Source of the DNA: Pseudomonas sp. GV071
GTDB lineage: Bacteria; Pseudomonadota; Gammaproteobacteria; Pseudomonadales; Pseudomonadaceae
Assembly (NCBI RefSeq): GCF_003050835.1
Contig: NZ_QAOJ01000004.1
Span: forward strand, 1-64,000
Direction: 5' to 3'
Length of the DNA stretch: 64,000 nt
A model generated the notes under the pieces. The model was given only the letters and a program-made list of their open reading frames with translations, had not been told where the DNA came from and did not search any database. This document shows positions 24,951-33,758 of the stretch, piece after piece; the first letter of the stretch is position 1; each line of letters opens with the position of its first letter. The translations under genes and the position numbers were made by a program.

Positions 24951-25044
24951 GGTGGGGCCTCCGGGCTGAGGTGGGGTTGCTGATGGCCATGCTAATCGCC
25001 CATATTCAGCACAATCAAACTATTGTCATGGATACATTCCGCCC

Positions 25045-26379
25045 ATGCCCCGCGCCCGTTACAAGCAAGTGGTCGACCGCCTCGCCGCCGAAATTCGTGG
25101 TGGTCAACTGGTGCCTGGCACTCGTCTGCCCACTCACCGGCAGTTAGCCCGGGATCATGGAGTCGCCCTGGCCACCGCCACGCGCATTTACGCCGAGCTG
25201 GAAGGCATGGGCCTGGTCAGCGGCGAAACCGGGCGCGGCACCTTTGTGCGCGAAACCGCCCTTCCGCCAGGGCTGGGGATCGACCAACCGGCCAGCAGCC
25301 CGGACCTGCTCGACCTCAACTTCAACTACTCCTCGCTGCCCGGCCAAGCCAACCTGCTGCGCAAGGCACTGCGCGAATTGGCCATGGGCGGCGACATGGA
25401 AGCCTTGCTGCGCTATCAGCCGCATGCCGGCCGTCAGCATGAACAACAGGCGGTCGCCCATCACCTGCGTGACCGCGGTTTGTACACTCAGGCGGCCAAC
25501 CTGTTGCTGGTCAGCGGTGCCCAACATGGCTTGGCGATCACCGCCATGGCGCTGTTGCATCCTGGCGACGTGATTGCCGTGGATGCCCTGACCTACTCCG
25601 GCTTCAAGGTGCTGGCAGAAACCTACCGCCTGGAATTGGCGCCGATTCCCGCTGCAGGCAACGGCCCGGACATCGAGGCCCTGCGTCAACTGTGCAAAAC
25701 CCGTCGGGTGCGTGCCCTTTACTGCATGCCGACCCTGCACAACCCGCTCGGCTGGGTGCTCGACCTGGCCACCCGCGAACACCTGGTGGCGCTGGCTCGC
25801 GAGCACGGCCTTTTGATTATCGAAGACGCCACCTACGCCTTTCTCGCCGACCAGCCGCCAGCGCCGATTGCAGCCCTGGCGCCGGAGCGCACCGTGTACG
25901 TCGGCGGTTTTTCGAAAAGCGTCGCCACCGGTTTGCGCGTCGGTTTTGTCGTCGCGCCGTCGGCCTGGGTGCCGGCACTCGAGCGCTGTATCCGCGCCAC
26001 CACCTGGAACACCCCCAGCGTGATGACCGCCATCGTCTGCCGCTGGCTGGAAGATGGCAGCGTCACGCGCTTGGAGGCGGAAAAGCGCGAGGACGCCATA
26101 CAACGTCAGGTACTTGCCCGGCAGATCCTCGATGGCCTGCCGCTGGTGGGTCACCCGGCGTCCTATTTCATCTGGCTACCGCTGGGCGAGGACGTGCGCG
26201 CCGATCAAGTGGCCATGGCCCTGCTGCAGCAAGGGGTGGCCGTGTCCACCGCCGAACCGTTCTGCACCTCGGCCCATGTGCCCCATGCGCTGCGCCTGGC
26301 CCTGGGTTCGCTGGGTCTGGAGGAGCTAGGGCAGGCATTGCGAACGGTCAGGCGGGTGCTTGATCGCCTCAGCTATTGA
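25045..26379 (+). CDS. MocR/GntR-type regulator with aminotransferase domain
   Basis: This 444-residue protein has an N-terminal GntR winged helix (about 5-75; GTRLPTHRQLARDHGVALATATRIYAELE) and a C-terminal class I aminotransferase fold (about 90-440) with the PLP-binding lysine in VGGFSKSVATGLRVGF. MocR proteins use PLP or an amino acid-PLP adduct as a signal; examples control vitamin B6, GABA or taurine genes. The target is probably the divergent DJ-1/PfpI gene or genes elsewhere. Confidence 0.92.
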   Translation: MPRARYKQVVDRLAAEIRGGQLVPGTRLPTHRQLARDHGVALATATRIYAELEGMGLVSGETGRGTFVRETALPPGLGIDQPASSPDLLDLNFNYSSLPGQANLLRKALRELAMGGDMEALLRYQPHAGRQHEQQAVAHHLRDRGLYTQAANLLLVSGAQHGLAITAMALLHPGDVIAVDALTYSGFKVLAETYRLELAPIPAAGNGPDIEALRQLCKTRRVRALYCMPTLHNPLGWVLDLATREHLVALAREHGLLIIEDATYAFLADQPPAPIAALAPERTVYVGGFSKSVATGLRVGFVVAPSAWVPALERCIRATTWNTPSVMTAIVCRWLEDGSVTRLEAEKREDAIQRQVLARQILDGLPLVGHPASYFIWLPLGEDVRADQVAMALLQQGVAVSTAEPFCTSAHVPHALRLALGSLGLEELGQALRTVRRVLDRLSY

Positions 26380-26496
26380 GCCTGCGCGCCGCCCTATACC
26401 TATGGATGAGCCGCGCACGCCAAGGTACAGCAGACACCGTCAGCCGTCGGGAGCAGGCTAAAACCTCTTCCCCTCCCGCTGAAAAGGATCTGCGCC

Positions 26497-27297
26497 ATGT
26501 CGACTCTGCCCCTTGGAACTGCCCTGGTGACCGGTGCCTCGTCCGGCATCGGTGCCATGTATGCCAAACGCCTGGCGGCCCGCGGCCACAACCTGGTACT
26601 GGTCGCCCGTGGCCGGGAACGCTTGCAGGCCCTGGCCGACACCCTGCGCGCCAGCTATGGCGTGGACGTGGAAGTGCTGGCCGCCGACCTCAGCCGCGCC
26701 AGCGACGTGCAAAACATCGCCAACGTGCTCAGGGAGAACAGCGCCATCAGCGTGCTGGTCAACAACGCCGGACTCGGCCCGCACGGTAAAGCCCTGGACA
26801 ACGATGACGAGACCCTGGCAACCATGCTCGACGTCAACGTCACAGCCTTGCACAGCCTGGCCATCGCCGCCGGCCGCGCCTTTGCCGCGCGAGGCAACGG
26901 CGCGATCATCAACATCGCCTCGGTGGTGGCGCTGATGCCGGAATACTTCCACCCCACCTACGTCGCCAGCAAAGCCTTTGTGCTCGCCTTCAGTCAGAGC
27001 CTGGCCGCTGAACTGGCGCCCAGCGGGGTGAAACTGCAAGCCGTGCTGCCGGGCCTGACCCGCACGGAAATCTTCGACCGCGCGGGTGGCGACATCAGCC
27101 AGCTCGACCCGCGCATGGTGATGGAAGTGGCCGACATGGTGGACGCCGCCCTCGCCGGTTTCGATCAAGGCGAAGCGGTGACCATTCCCTCGCTGCCCAA
27201 CGCCGCCGACTGGCAAGCGCTGCAGAATGCCCGCCAGGCGCTGGCGCCGAACCTGTCGTTGAACACCCCGGCGCCGCGCTATGGCGTGCCAAGCTGA
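26497..27297 (+). CDS. Short-chain dehydrogenase/reductase
   Basis: This 266-residue classical SDR has the cofactor motif TGASSGIGAMYA, NNAGLG, and the catalytic Ser in INIASVVAL with Tyr and Lys in PTYVASKAF. Arginine after the first beta strand (ARGRERL) hints at NADP(H). The length and the C-terminal variable part resemble the YqjQ/DltE-like group. The substrate is unknown. A GGATC-type ribosome site precedes the start; no clear partner gene. Confidence 0.92.
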   Translation: MSTLPLGTALVTGASSGIGAMYAKRLAARGHNLVLVARGRERLQALADTLRASYGVDVEVLAADLSRASDVQNIANVLRENSAISVLVNNAGLGPHGKALDNDDETLATMLDVNVTALHSLAIAAGRAFAARGNGAIINIASVVALMPEYFHPTYVASKAFVLAFSQSLAAELAPSGVKLQAVLPGLTRTEIFDRAGGDISQLDPRMVMEVADMVDAALAGFDQGEAVTIPSLPNAADWQALQNARQALAPNLSLNTPAPRYGVPS

Positions 27298-27353
27298 AAG
27301 GCGCAGGGTCGGCTGCGTGACTATGCTGCTCGCTGCACCCAGGGAGATCAGCC

Positions 27354-28100
27354 ATGAGCACGCCAGACGCCAACAGCAAACCACCCGCCTCCGCCATCAG
27401 CAGCCTGGTGGGGGTCGGCAAGGACCTGGTCGCCCTGCTACGCGACGCCGCCCTGCTGCTGATCGCCGTGTTGCTGGTGGCCTTCCCGGTGACCTTCAAC
27501 GACATTCTGCAAAAAGCCGGTTTCGAAGAAGGCAGCGTGGTCGGCTTCAAATGGAAGGCCAAGCTGGTGGAGACCGACGCCGCGCTCAAAGAGGCGCAGG
27601 CCACCATCACCAGCTACAAAGACCAGAACGAAAAGCTCACCCAGGCCCTGGCCCAAGCGCAACAGCAAACCGGTAGCGAAAGCCTCAAGCAGGAGCTGAG
27701 CGACCTGACGCAAAGCAATGCTCAGCTGCAGGTGGCCTCGTCCAAGGTGGTCGCCTCGCTGGCCAACACCATCTCCAGCAACGCGCCGCTGGTTCGCAAG
27801 GCGCAGACCTCGATCGGCACGCCGACCTCCTGGGGCGTGGTGTTCGGTGGCGACACCGCGCTCGACCCCGCCTTGTACGAAGTGAAATACGCCAGCAGCA
27901 AACTCGGCGTGCCCAACGTCTTCGTTTATGCCCGCCAAGGCTCCTACCGCAGCGTGGCCCTGGCCGACGACCGCGCCATGGCCGACCAACTTCTGCTCAA
28001 AGCCAAAAGCCGCCGTCCCGACGCCTATGTGGTGAACATGCTCACCTGGTGCCCAACGGTGGAAGACAAAGGCGATTACCGCGAATGCGTATTCCGCTAA
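27354..28100 (+). CDS. Membrane-anchored coiled-coil protein of unknown function
   Basis: This 248-residue protein has one membrane helix (about 32-50; LLIAVLLVAFPVTF), a coiled coil rich in Gln, Lys and Glu (about 72-125), a short Ser/Ala segment and a C-terminal globular domain of about 100 residues (TPTSWGVVFGGDTALDPALYEVKYA ... RSVALADDRAMADQLLLKAK) with two late cysteines (TWCPTVEDKGDYRECVF). The C-terminal part resembles a SPOR-like fold in its length and pattern, but the family was not recognised. It is downstream of the SDR gene with its own AGGGAG site. Confidence 0.7.
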   Translation: MSTPDANSKPPASAISSLVGVGKDLVALLRDAALLLIAVLLVAFPVTFNDILQKAGFEEGSVVGFKWKAKLVETDAALKEAQATITSYKDQNEKLTQALAQAQQQTGSESLKQELSDLTQSNAQLQVASSKVVASLANTISSNAPLVRKAQTSIGTPTSWGVVFGGDTALDPALYEVKYASSKLGVPNVFVYARQGSYRSVALADDRAMADQLLLKAKSRRPDAYVVNMLTWCPTVEDKGDYRECVFR

Positions 28101-28182
28101 AGCACGCCGCCCCTAACTAAAGCAAGGCGCCAGCGCCTGGCTAAACCGCTATTGATGAGCACCCAGAACAAGGACGATCCGC

Positions 28183-29199
28183 ATGCCCCGCGCGCTTATG
28201 TTGTGCCTGCTGTTACTCAGTGGCTGCGTCCACGACCCCAAGGACCTCGGGCTCGAAATAAGCGATCAACACAACCTCGCTGAACCGAAAATCCAATTCC
28301 TCGGCGTCGGTGGCTGGTTGCTGCATTGGCAGGGCGAAGGCCTGTTGCTGGCGCCCTCGTTCAGTAACCCGGCGTTTCTCGGCATCAAAGGCATTCCGCC
28401 GCTGCGGGTAGCCGCCGATGACGAGCGCATCGACCGCTATATGCCGCCTGCCGACGACGTCAGCATGCTGCTGGTCGGCCACGCCCACTACGACCACCTG
28501 CTCGACGTGCCGCGAGTGGTTAGCCAGCACGCGCCGAACGCCACCGTGTACGGCTCGGAAACCGTCGCCCACATTCTGCGTGGTGCCGAGCCGCCGATCA
28601 CCCGCGTGGTCGTGCCCCGCGACGAGCAGATCACCAGCGTCGGCAAACCGCAGCTGCCTGGCACCTGGTTTTATTCCTCGGGCAAACATATTCGCGCCAT
28701 GCCGATTGAAAGCATGCATGCCGGGCATATCTTCGGCATCAACCTGCTGCCCGGCAGCTATGACCACGACCTCAGCGAGCTGCCCAGCTACGTCGGCAAC
28801 TGGAAGCTGGGCAAACACACCCTGGCCTGGCTTATCGACCTGCTGGACGCCAACGGCAACCCGGTTTACCGCATCCACTACCAAGACAGCGCCGCGCAAC
28901 CGCCCTATGGTTTCCCGCCGCTGCTCAGCGACGGCAAAGGTATAGACGTGGAAATTCTCTGCGCCGGCAGTTGGGACCAGGTCAGCCACTACCCCAGCGG
29001 CCTGCTGAACGTGACGAAGCCCAGACTGGTGATCGTGGGCCACTGGGAAAATTTCTTCGGCAACGACCCGCTGCAACCGCAGACCATCCCCGGTCAATCG
29101 CCAGTCGGCATGCTCGACGCCATTACCAAGAGCGCACCGCAGGCGCGGGTGGTGGTGCCGGCGCCCCTGTCGGAAGTGGCACTGCCGGCGCCACAGTAG
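28183..29199 (+). CDS. Lipoprotein of the metallo-beta-lactamase fold
   Basis: This 338-residue protein has a lipoprotein signal (LLLSGC at about residues 9-14) and an MBL fold with the zinc site VGHAHYDHLLDV (HxHxDH). Long insertions separate it from the lactonase group, and the closest in kind are the UPF0173/NAPE-PLD-like exported hydrolases (SMHAGHIFG supplies a further histidine ligand). It is the second MBL protein in the window; the substrate is unknown. It lies on the same strand as the coiled-coil gene 82 bases upstream. Confidence 0.82.
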   Translation: MPRALMLCLLLLSGCVHDPKDLGLEISDQHNLAEPKIQFLGVGGWLLHWQGEGLLLAPSFSNPAFLGIKGIPPLRVAADDERIDRYMPPADDVSMLLVGHAHYDHLLDVPRVVSQHAPNATVYGSETVAHILRGAEPPITRVVVPRDEQITSVGKPQLPGTWFYSSGKHIRAMPIESMHAGHIFGINLLPGSYDHDLSELPSYVGNWKLGKHTLAWLIDLLDANGNPVYRIHYQDSAAQPPYGFPPLLSDGKGIDVEILCAGSWDQVSHYPSGLLNVTKPRLVIVGHWENFFGNDPLQPQTIPGQSPVGMLDAITKSAPQARVVVPAPLSEVALPAPQ

Positions 29200-29290
29200 C
29201 GCCTGCCTGCCGTGCATTCTGTCCGCTGATGTTACGGTGCCGCTGCTATGATCCGGCCAGGAACATCGAGCCGGATGGGAGTCAGCCGCT

Positions 29291-30688
29291 ATGCAACAGG
29301 TCGGTCGCAGTGCGCTACTGGTGGGGTTGGTACGCTGGCTGTATGCGCTAGCCATCGCCCATCTGCTCGGTGGCATGTTATTCGCCTGGTGGGGAAATTT
29401 ACCCGTCTTCGAGAACTACCACCGCAGTGTCGAGCAAGCCTTCTTCGGCCAGGATGTACCCACCGCCGCCCGCGGCCTGCAGGTGTGGTGGCTGGCCCTG
29501 TTCGGCGCCACCGTGCAGAGCTACGCGGTGTTCATGGGCGCGCTGGTGTACCTGGGCAACCGCTACCGAAGCCGTGCAGCCTGGGGCGGGCTGATTGCCG
29601 GGCTGGTGCTGTGGGCGCCCCAGGACATCTGGATTTCAGCGCAGCTGGGGATCTGGTCACATGTGTGGGTGGATAGCATCGCCTTGATCTGTCTGCTCCT
29701 CCCCTTGGCCTGGCTGTTTCATTACGACGGTCGTCCAGCGCCTCGCGCAACCCGCTCGCAGCAAGCGCCGAACCCGTTTACCGCCGTCCCCTATCAACGC
29801 GTACTGATTACCGGCGGCACCGGCTTTATTGGTGAAACCCTGGTCAACCAGTTGCTGGATGCCGGCCACAACGTCTGCGTATTCGCCCGCGATCCGCTGC
29901 GCGCTGCGTCTATGTTCAACGGCCGCGCTCGATGCATCGCCAGCCTGGCCGCGCTGACTGAATTCGATGCCTTCGACGCCGTCATCAATCTGGCAGGTGC
30001 ACCGGTGGCCGGCCCTCGCTGGACAGCGGCCCGGCAGGAACAACTGCTGGCCAGCCGCGTCGGCGTCAGCCAAGCCCTGGTCGCCTGGCTGGCCACCGCC
30101 CGGCATAAACCCCAGGTGTGGCTGCAGGCCTCGGCAATTGGTTACTACGGCGTGCGCAGTCCGGAGGAAGTGCTGCAGGAAGACAGCGCAGTCGGTGGCG
30201 GCTTTATGGCCGAACTGTGCTCACGTTGGGAAGCCTCTACCCAGGCTGTCGACGCTGCCGGCGTGCGCCGCGTGGTAATGCGCCTGGGCGTAGTCTTCGG
30301 CCCCGGTGGCGCCCTGCGCCCCTTGCTGCTTCCCCATCGTTTCGGCCTCGGTGGCCGGCTGGGCAGCGGCGCCCAGGTGATCAGCTGGATTCACCGTGAA
30401 GACGTGTTGCAGGTGTTTGCCCGAGCACTGGCAGACACCAGCCTGCACGGCGTTTACAACCTGGTCGCGCCGCACACCGTCAGCCAGGCGCAGTTCGCCA
30501 CGGCTGCCGGCAAGGTGCTGCACCGGCCGGTGTGGCTGCACCTGCCAGCCGCCCCGCTGCGTCTGCTGGCAGGGGAAATGGCCGAGCTGTTTGTCGACGG
30601 CCAGAACGTGGCGCCGACCCGCTTGCTCGAGGCGGGCTATGTGTTCCGCTTTCCCCAGGTTGAAGACGCCATACGGGATCTGGCCTGA
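29291..30688 (+). CDS. TIGR01777-type epimerase fused to an N-terminal membrane domain
   Basis: This 465-residue protein is a fusion. The first 150 residues hold about four membrane helices (AHLLGGMLFAWWG, WLALFGATVQSYAVFMGALVYLG, IAGLVLWAPQDIWIS, SIALICLLLPLAWLF). Residues about 170-460 form an NAD(P)-binding extended SDR of the YfcH/TIGR01777 group: VLITGGTGFIGETLVNQL, INLAGAPVAGPRWT, QASAIGYYGVRS, and the conserved SWIHREDVLQVF. Family members usually have about 300 residues and no membrane part. Its role is not known. Confidence 0.85.
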   Translation: MQQVGRSALLVGLVRWLYALAIAHLLGGMLFAWWGNLPVFENYHRSVEQAFFGQDVPTAARGLQVWWLALFGATVQSYAVFMGALVYLGNRYRSRAAWGGLIAGLVLWAPQDIWISAQLGIWSHVWVDSIALICLLLPLAWLFHYDGRPAPRATRSQQAPNPFTAVPYQRVLITGGTGFIGETLVNQLLDAGHNVCVFARDPLRAASMFNGRARCIASLAALTEFDAFDAVINLAGAPVAGPRWTAARQEQLLASRVGVSQALVAWLATARHKPQVWLQASAIGYYGVRSPEEVLQEDSAVGGGFMAELCSRWEASTQAVDAAGVRRVVMRLGVVFGPGGALRPLLLPHRFGLGGRLGSGAQVISWIHREDVLQVFARALADTSLHGVYNLVAPHTVSQAQFATAAGKVLHRPVWLHLPAAPLRLLAGEMAELFVDGQNVAPTRLLEAGYVFRFPQVEDAIRDLA

Positions 30689-30774
30689 GCCGCCCTGCGA
30701 CAAACTGGAGCAGGCGTGCGTTACGCGGATGGCAGACACTGAGCCTTCGCAACACCTGCCAAGGAGAGCCTGCC

Positions 30775-31296
30775 ATGACCGCCACCGTCCACCGCTGCGC
30801 CTTGCCCAGCGTTTGCAGCCTCAGCCAACAGGCGGCCGGCGCAGCGTTTATCGACTGCCAGCGGATCGACGTCGACAACACCGAACGCAGCGCCTTTGGT
30901 CACGCCCTGCGCGCACTGGCCAGCACTCCGGCGTGGATCGACAACCTCATGCAGGTGCGCAACGCGGTGGTAAGTCGGCTAGGCCTGAAGGACCTCGGCC
31001 GCCTGACCCGGATCGATCTGCAGCGCGAAGAAAGCAGTTACCTGCCGGGTGACCGCGTCGGTATTTTCACCCTGCTCGCCAACAGCGCGGACGAAGTGCT
31101 GATGGCCGACCAGGACAAACACCTGGACGTGTTCCTCGCCCTCAACCGCCTGCCGGTGAATGCCGACGGGACCCGCACCCTGGTGCTGTCCACCGTGGTG
31201 CACACCCACAACTGGCTGGGCACCCTGTACATGCTGCCGGTCGCACCTTTCCACCGGCTGATCGCGCCGCTAACGTTGCACAACGTCACGCGCTAA
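30775..31296 (+). CDS. DUF2867 protein
   Basis: This 173-residue soluble protein matches DUF2867 in pattern (FGHALRALASTPAWIDNLMQVRN, then VHTHNWLGTLYMLPVAPFHRLI at the end). In other genomes this domain is found alone or attached to TIGR01777-type epimerases, and the neighbouring gene here is exactly such an epimerase, 86 bases upstream on the same strand. The two probably work together, perhaps on a lipid or hydrophobic substrate; that is inference. An AAGGAGAG site precedes the start. Confidence 0.82.
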   Translation: MTATVHRCALPSVCSLSQQAAGAAFIDCQRIDVDNTERSAFGHALRALASTPAWIDNLMQVRNAVVSRLGLKDLGRLTRIDLQREESSYLPGDRVGIFTLLANSADEVLMADQDKHLDVFLALNRLPVNADGTRTLVLSTVVHTHNWLGTLYMLPVAPFHRLIAPLTLHNVTR

Positions 31297-31310
31297 ACGA
31301 GGACAACAAC

Positions 31311-31664
31311 ATGGACACCCGTGGCCACGACCGGCAGATCGACAATATCGAATTCAACGTCGCCGACATTGAACGCAGCAAAGCCTTCTACGCCGCCGTA
31401 TTCGGCTGGACCTTCACCGACTACGGCCCGACCTACTGCGAATTCAGCGACGGCCGTTTGACCGGCGGTTTTACCACCGGCGAACCCGTGCGCCCGGGCG
31501 GGCCGTTAGTCATTTTGTATGGCGAGGATCTGGCCGCCACGCAGGCACGCGTGGAGAAAGCGGGCGGCACCCTCAGCAAGGCGGTGTTCGCCTTTCCGGG
31601 TGGGCGCCGCTTTCAGTTTCGGGATTTGGATGGGTATGAGTTGGCGGTGTGGTCGGCCGGATGA
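31311..31664 (+). CDS. VOC-superfamily protein (glyoxalase/dioxygenase fold)
   Basis: This 117-residue protein has the VOC fold (IDNIEFNVADIERSKAFYAAVFGWTF at the start, with repeated beta-alpha-beta-beta-beta pattern). The family covers glyoxalase I, antibiotic-binding proteins and dioxygenases; metal ligands are not clear enough to choose. It follows the DUF2867 gene after 14 bases and probably belongs to the same operon. Its stop codon abuts that of the convergent antitoxin gene. Confidence 0.88.
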   Translation: MDTRGHDRQIDNIEFNVADIERSKAFYAAVFGWTFTDYGPTYCEFSDGRLTGGFTTGEPVRPGGPLVILYGEDLAATQARVEKAGGTLSKAVFAFPGGRRFQFRDLDGYELAVWSAG

Positions 31665-31985
31665 TCAGGCGAGCTGCGCCAAGTGCTTTGCAGTTTCGGG
31701 ATAGGCATCCAGCAGACGTATCAGCACGGTTGCCTGGGCATTGGGCTTGGCGCGATTTTGCTCCCAGTTCTTAACCGTGCCGGGGGTCGCGTGCAGGTGC
31801 TGAGCGAACACCGGTTGGGACATGTTCAGCTTCTTGCGCACCGCGATGATTTCTTCGGCAGAAGCTGGAACCAGCGGCTTGATCTCGACATGGTGAGTGC
31901 GCAGGGTGATCTTGCCTTCGCGCTCAAGTGCCAAGTCCCGGAAACCTTCGACAAGCTCTGCAAAAATATCTCGCTTTTTGGTCAT
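31665..31985 (-). CDS. HTH antitoxin of the HigA2/NadS type
   Basis: This 106-residue protein has a C-terminal XRE helix-turn-helix (about 45-95; IIAVRKKLNMSQPVFAQHLHATPGTVKNWEQNRAKP) and an N-terminal segment opening MTKKRDIFAELVEGFRDLA, both typical of antitoxins paired with RelE-like HigB2 toxins. It overlaps the toxin gene by four bases (ATGA) and is the second gene, so it should neutralise the toxin and repress the promoter at 32349-32376. Confidence 0.88.
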   Translation of the reverse strand: MTKKRDIFAELVEGFRDLALEREGKITLRTHHVEIKPLVPASAEEIIAVRKKLNMSQPVFAQHLHATPGTVKNWEQNRAKPNAQATVLIRLLDAYPETAKHLAQLA

Positions 31986-32326
31986 GGACGTTTTCTCGCT
32001 TTTAACTCGATATCCAATAGATTCTTTAACAGCTTGCGCTGGTCATAGCTCAGGTCGTCCAACTGATCCTTGTCGTATAGGGCAAATAGCCAAAACTGCG
32101 AATCACTCTGCCGCCAGTAGTAGATAACCCGCAGCCCCCCTCGCTTCCCTTTGCCCCGCAGAGCGTCACCAAAACGAACTTTGCGCAGCCCGCCGGTGTT
32201 AGCGATCACGTCGCCAATGTCCGGCTGCAACAACAACGCTTGTTGCAGATCGGCGAATGCCTTGTCGTCCAGATAATCGTGGCGATGCCGGGTAAACAGT
32301 TGCATCTCTACAAAGGTAGCGTCCAT
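31982..32326 (-). CDS. RelE-family toxin (HigB2-type)
   Basis: This 114-residue protein matches HigB2-like toxins (FVEMQLFTRHRHDYLDDKAFADLQ; GLRKVRFGDALRGKGKRGGLRVIYYW; LFALYDKDQLDDLSYDQRK). The family cleaves mRNA on the ribosome. The start is taken as the ATG at 32326, because the longer frame to 32380 would include the -10 and -35 boxes of a good promoter; its ribosome site is weak. This is a second toxin-antitoxin pair, unrelated in sequence to that at 10799-11457, though both have the toxin gene first. Confidence 0.88.
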   Translation of the reverse strand: MDATFVEMQLFTRHRHDYLDDKAFADLQQALLLQPDIGDVIANTGGLRKVRFGDALRGKGKRGGLRVIYYWRQSDSQFWLFALYDKDQLDDLSYDQRKLLKNLLDIELKARKRP

Positions 32327-32348
32327 AACTATGCGCAACTCGCGTACA

Positions 32349-32376
32349 TTTTTAGAGTGCGCATCCTGCATGTCAA
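32349..32376 (-). promoter_or_regulatory. Sigma-70 promoter of the second toxin-antitoxin pair
   Basis: On the minus strand, a consensus -35 box TTGACA (32376-32371) and TAAAAA (32354-32349) are separated by 16 bases, and transcription would start a few bases upstream of the toxin ATG region (about 32342). Confidence 0.6.
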
Positions 32377-32444
32377 GCACCGATCATGACTAGCCCAAAA
32401 CCAACTGCTCGGAATTGGGCCACATGAAATACGTCCGAAAGCTT

Positions 32445-33668
32445 TTAGCTAGCCATCCACCGCTTGTACTGCTTGGTACGCCGAAGCGTTTTCACCTGTT
32501 CCAGCACCAGCGCCCATAGCGGCGAAACGCTTGGATTGGGTCGCTCACCTCGGCTCAGCTGGCGGAGCTGGAACTTGACCACGGCCATATAAGCCAGCGA
32601 GGCGAATACCTTGTTTTTCCAAGTGATCGGTGCCAGCTCCGGATTGCCGCCCTGCCCTGCCTGCCAGCGCTTGGGCAGCGCGGGGTCGATGGCCAGCGCG
32701 GTGGCGATACCGGCCATGGCCACACCATTGGCCAGAACCTGTTCAACCACTGGCAACCGGCGAATACCGCCGGTGACCATCACTGGCATGCGCGCAACCT
32801 TGGCGATGTCGCCGGCGAACTCGAGAAAGTACGCTTCACGTGCCAGGGTGCGACCGTCGCGGGCATCGCCCTGCATGGCCGGCGCTTCGTAGCTGCCGCC
32901 GGACAGTTCAACCAGATCTACCGGCAACTCGTTGAGCAACTCCACCACCTTCAAGGCGTCCGCCGCATCAAAGCCACCGCGCTGGAAGTCTGCCGAGTTG
33001 AGCTTCACCGCCACGCAGAATTCAGGGGCCACCACAGCGCGTATCGCCTTCACCACTTCCAGCAACAGGCGTGCGCGGTTTTCCAGGCTGCCGCCCCAGC
33101 GGTCGTTGCGCTGGTTGCTTAGTGGCGAGAGGAACTGGCTCAACAGATAGCCGTGGGCAGCGTGAATTTGCACGCCGGTAAAGCCGGCTTGTTCGGCCAG
33201 TTGCGCGGCGTTGGCGAAACGCTGGATCAGCTCGGCGATGTCTGTTTCGCTCATCGGCTTGGGCTCGGCGAACATTTTCGACATGCCGCCCAACTGCAGA
33301 GAAACAGGCGATGGCGCCACCGTCTGCTGGCCCAGGCTGGCCTGCATCTGCCGGCCCGGGTGGTTGAGTTGCATCCACACCTGCGCGCCGTGGCTGCGAC
33401 TGACTCGCGCCCACTGGCGAAACTTGTCCAACTGCCGCGCATCTTCCAGCACCACGCCGCCGGGGCCGGTCATGGCGCGGCGGTCGACCATCACATTGCC
33501 GGTCAGAATCAGGCCGGCACCACCGTCGGCCCAGGCCTGGTACAAACGCAGCAGTTCAGCGGACGGGCCTTGCTCGGCGTCAGCGAGGTTTTCCTCCATC
33601 GCCGCTTTGGCGATGCGGTTAGGAACGGCGGTACCGTTGGGCAGTTGCAGCGGTGCAAAGGCAGTCAT
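32445..33668 (-). CDS. NADH:flavin oxidoreductase, old yellow enzyme family
   Basis: This 407-residue enzyme is a FMN-dependent ene-reductase-type protein. It has the TIM-barrel motifs FTGVQIHAAHGYLLSQFLSPLSNQRNDRWGG-type segment (active-site HAAHGYL), NGTAVPNRIAKAAMEE at the N-terminus and VMVTGGIRR near the phosphate-binding site. Length is that of the short NADH:flavin oxidoreductase forms without the extra FAD domain. The ATG at 33668 has GGAG upstream; the longer frame into the regulator region is rejected. It is divergent from a MerR gene through a MerR-type promoter. Confidence 0.9.
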   Translation of the reverse strand: MTAFAPLQLPNGTAVPNRIAKAAMEENLADAEQGPSAELLRLYQAWADGGAGLILTGNVMVDRRAMTGPGGVVLEDARQLDKFRQWARVSRSHGAQVWMQLNHPGRQMQASLGQQTVAPSPVSLQLGGMSKMFAEPKPMSETDIAELIQRFANAAQLAEQAGFTGVQIHAAHGYLLSQFLSPLSNQRNDRWGGSLENRARLLLEVVKAIRAVVAPEFCVAVKLNSADFQRGGFDAADALKVVELLNELPVDLVELSGGSYEAPAMQGDARDGRTLAREAYFLEFAGDIAKVARMPVMVTGGIRRLPVVEQVLANGVAMAGIATALAIDPALPKRWQAGQGGNPELAPITWKNKVFASLAYMAVVKFQLRQLSRGERPNPSVSPLWALVLEQVKTLRRTKQYKRWMAS

Positions 33669-33708
33669 CTCACGCTCCGAAAAGGAAATGCAGTTGGCAG
33701 TTGCGGTG

Positions 33709-33739
33709 AGCCTAAGGTTAAAGTCAGCTTTAAGGTCAA
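33709..33739 (-). promoter_or_regulatory. MerR-type promoter with 19-bp spacer
   Basis: On the minus strand a -35 box TTGACC (33739-33734) and a -10-like box TAGGCT (33714-33709) are 19 bases apart, and the perfect dyad TTAAAG-4-CTTTAA (33718-33733) lies inside the spacer. This is the hallmark of promoters activated by MerR-family proteins through DNA distortion. It drives the flavin oxidoreductase gene, and the divergent MerR gene starts 20 bases further right. Confidence 0.75.
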
Positions 33740-33758
33740 TACCCTCAGGAAACCCAAG

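Noticed and set aside
33153..33758. Long N-terminal extension of the MerR regulator
   Set aside because: The extension runs antisense through the flavin oxidoreductase gene and across the MerR promoter; the MKIGELA start is the family N-terminus.
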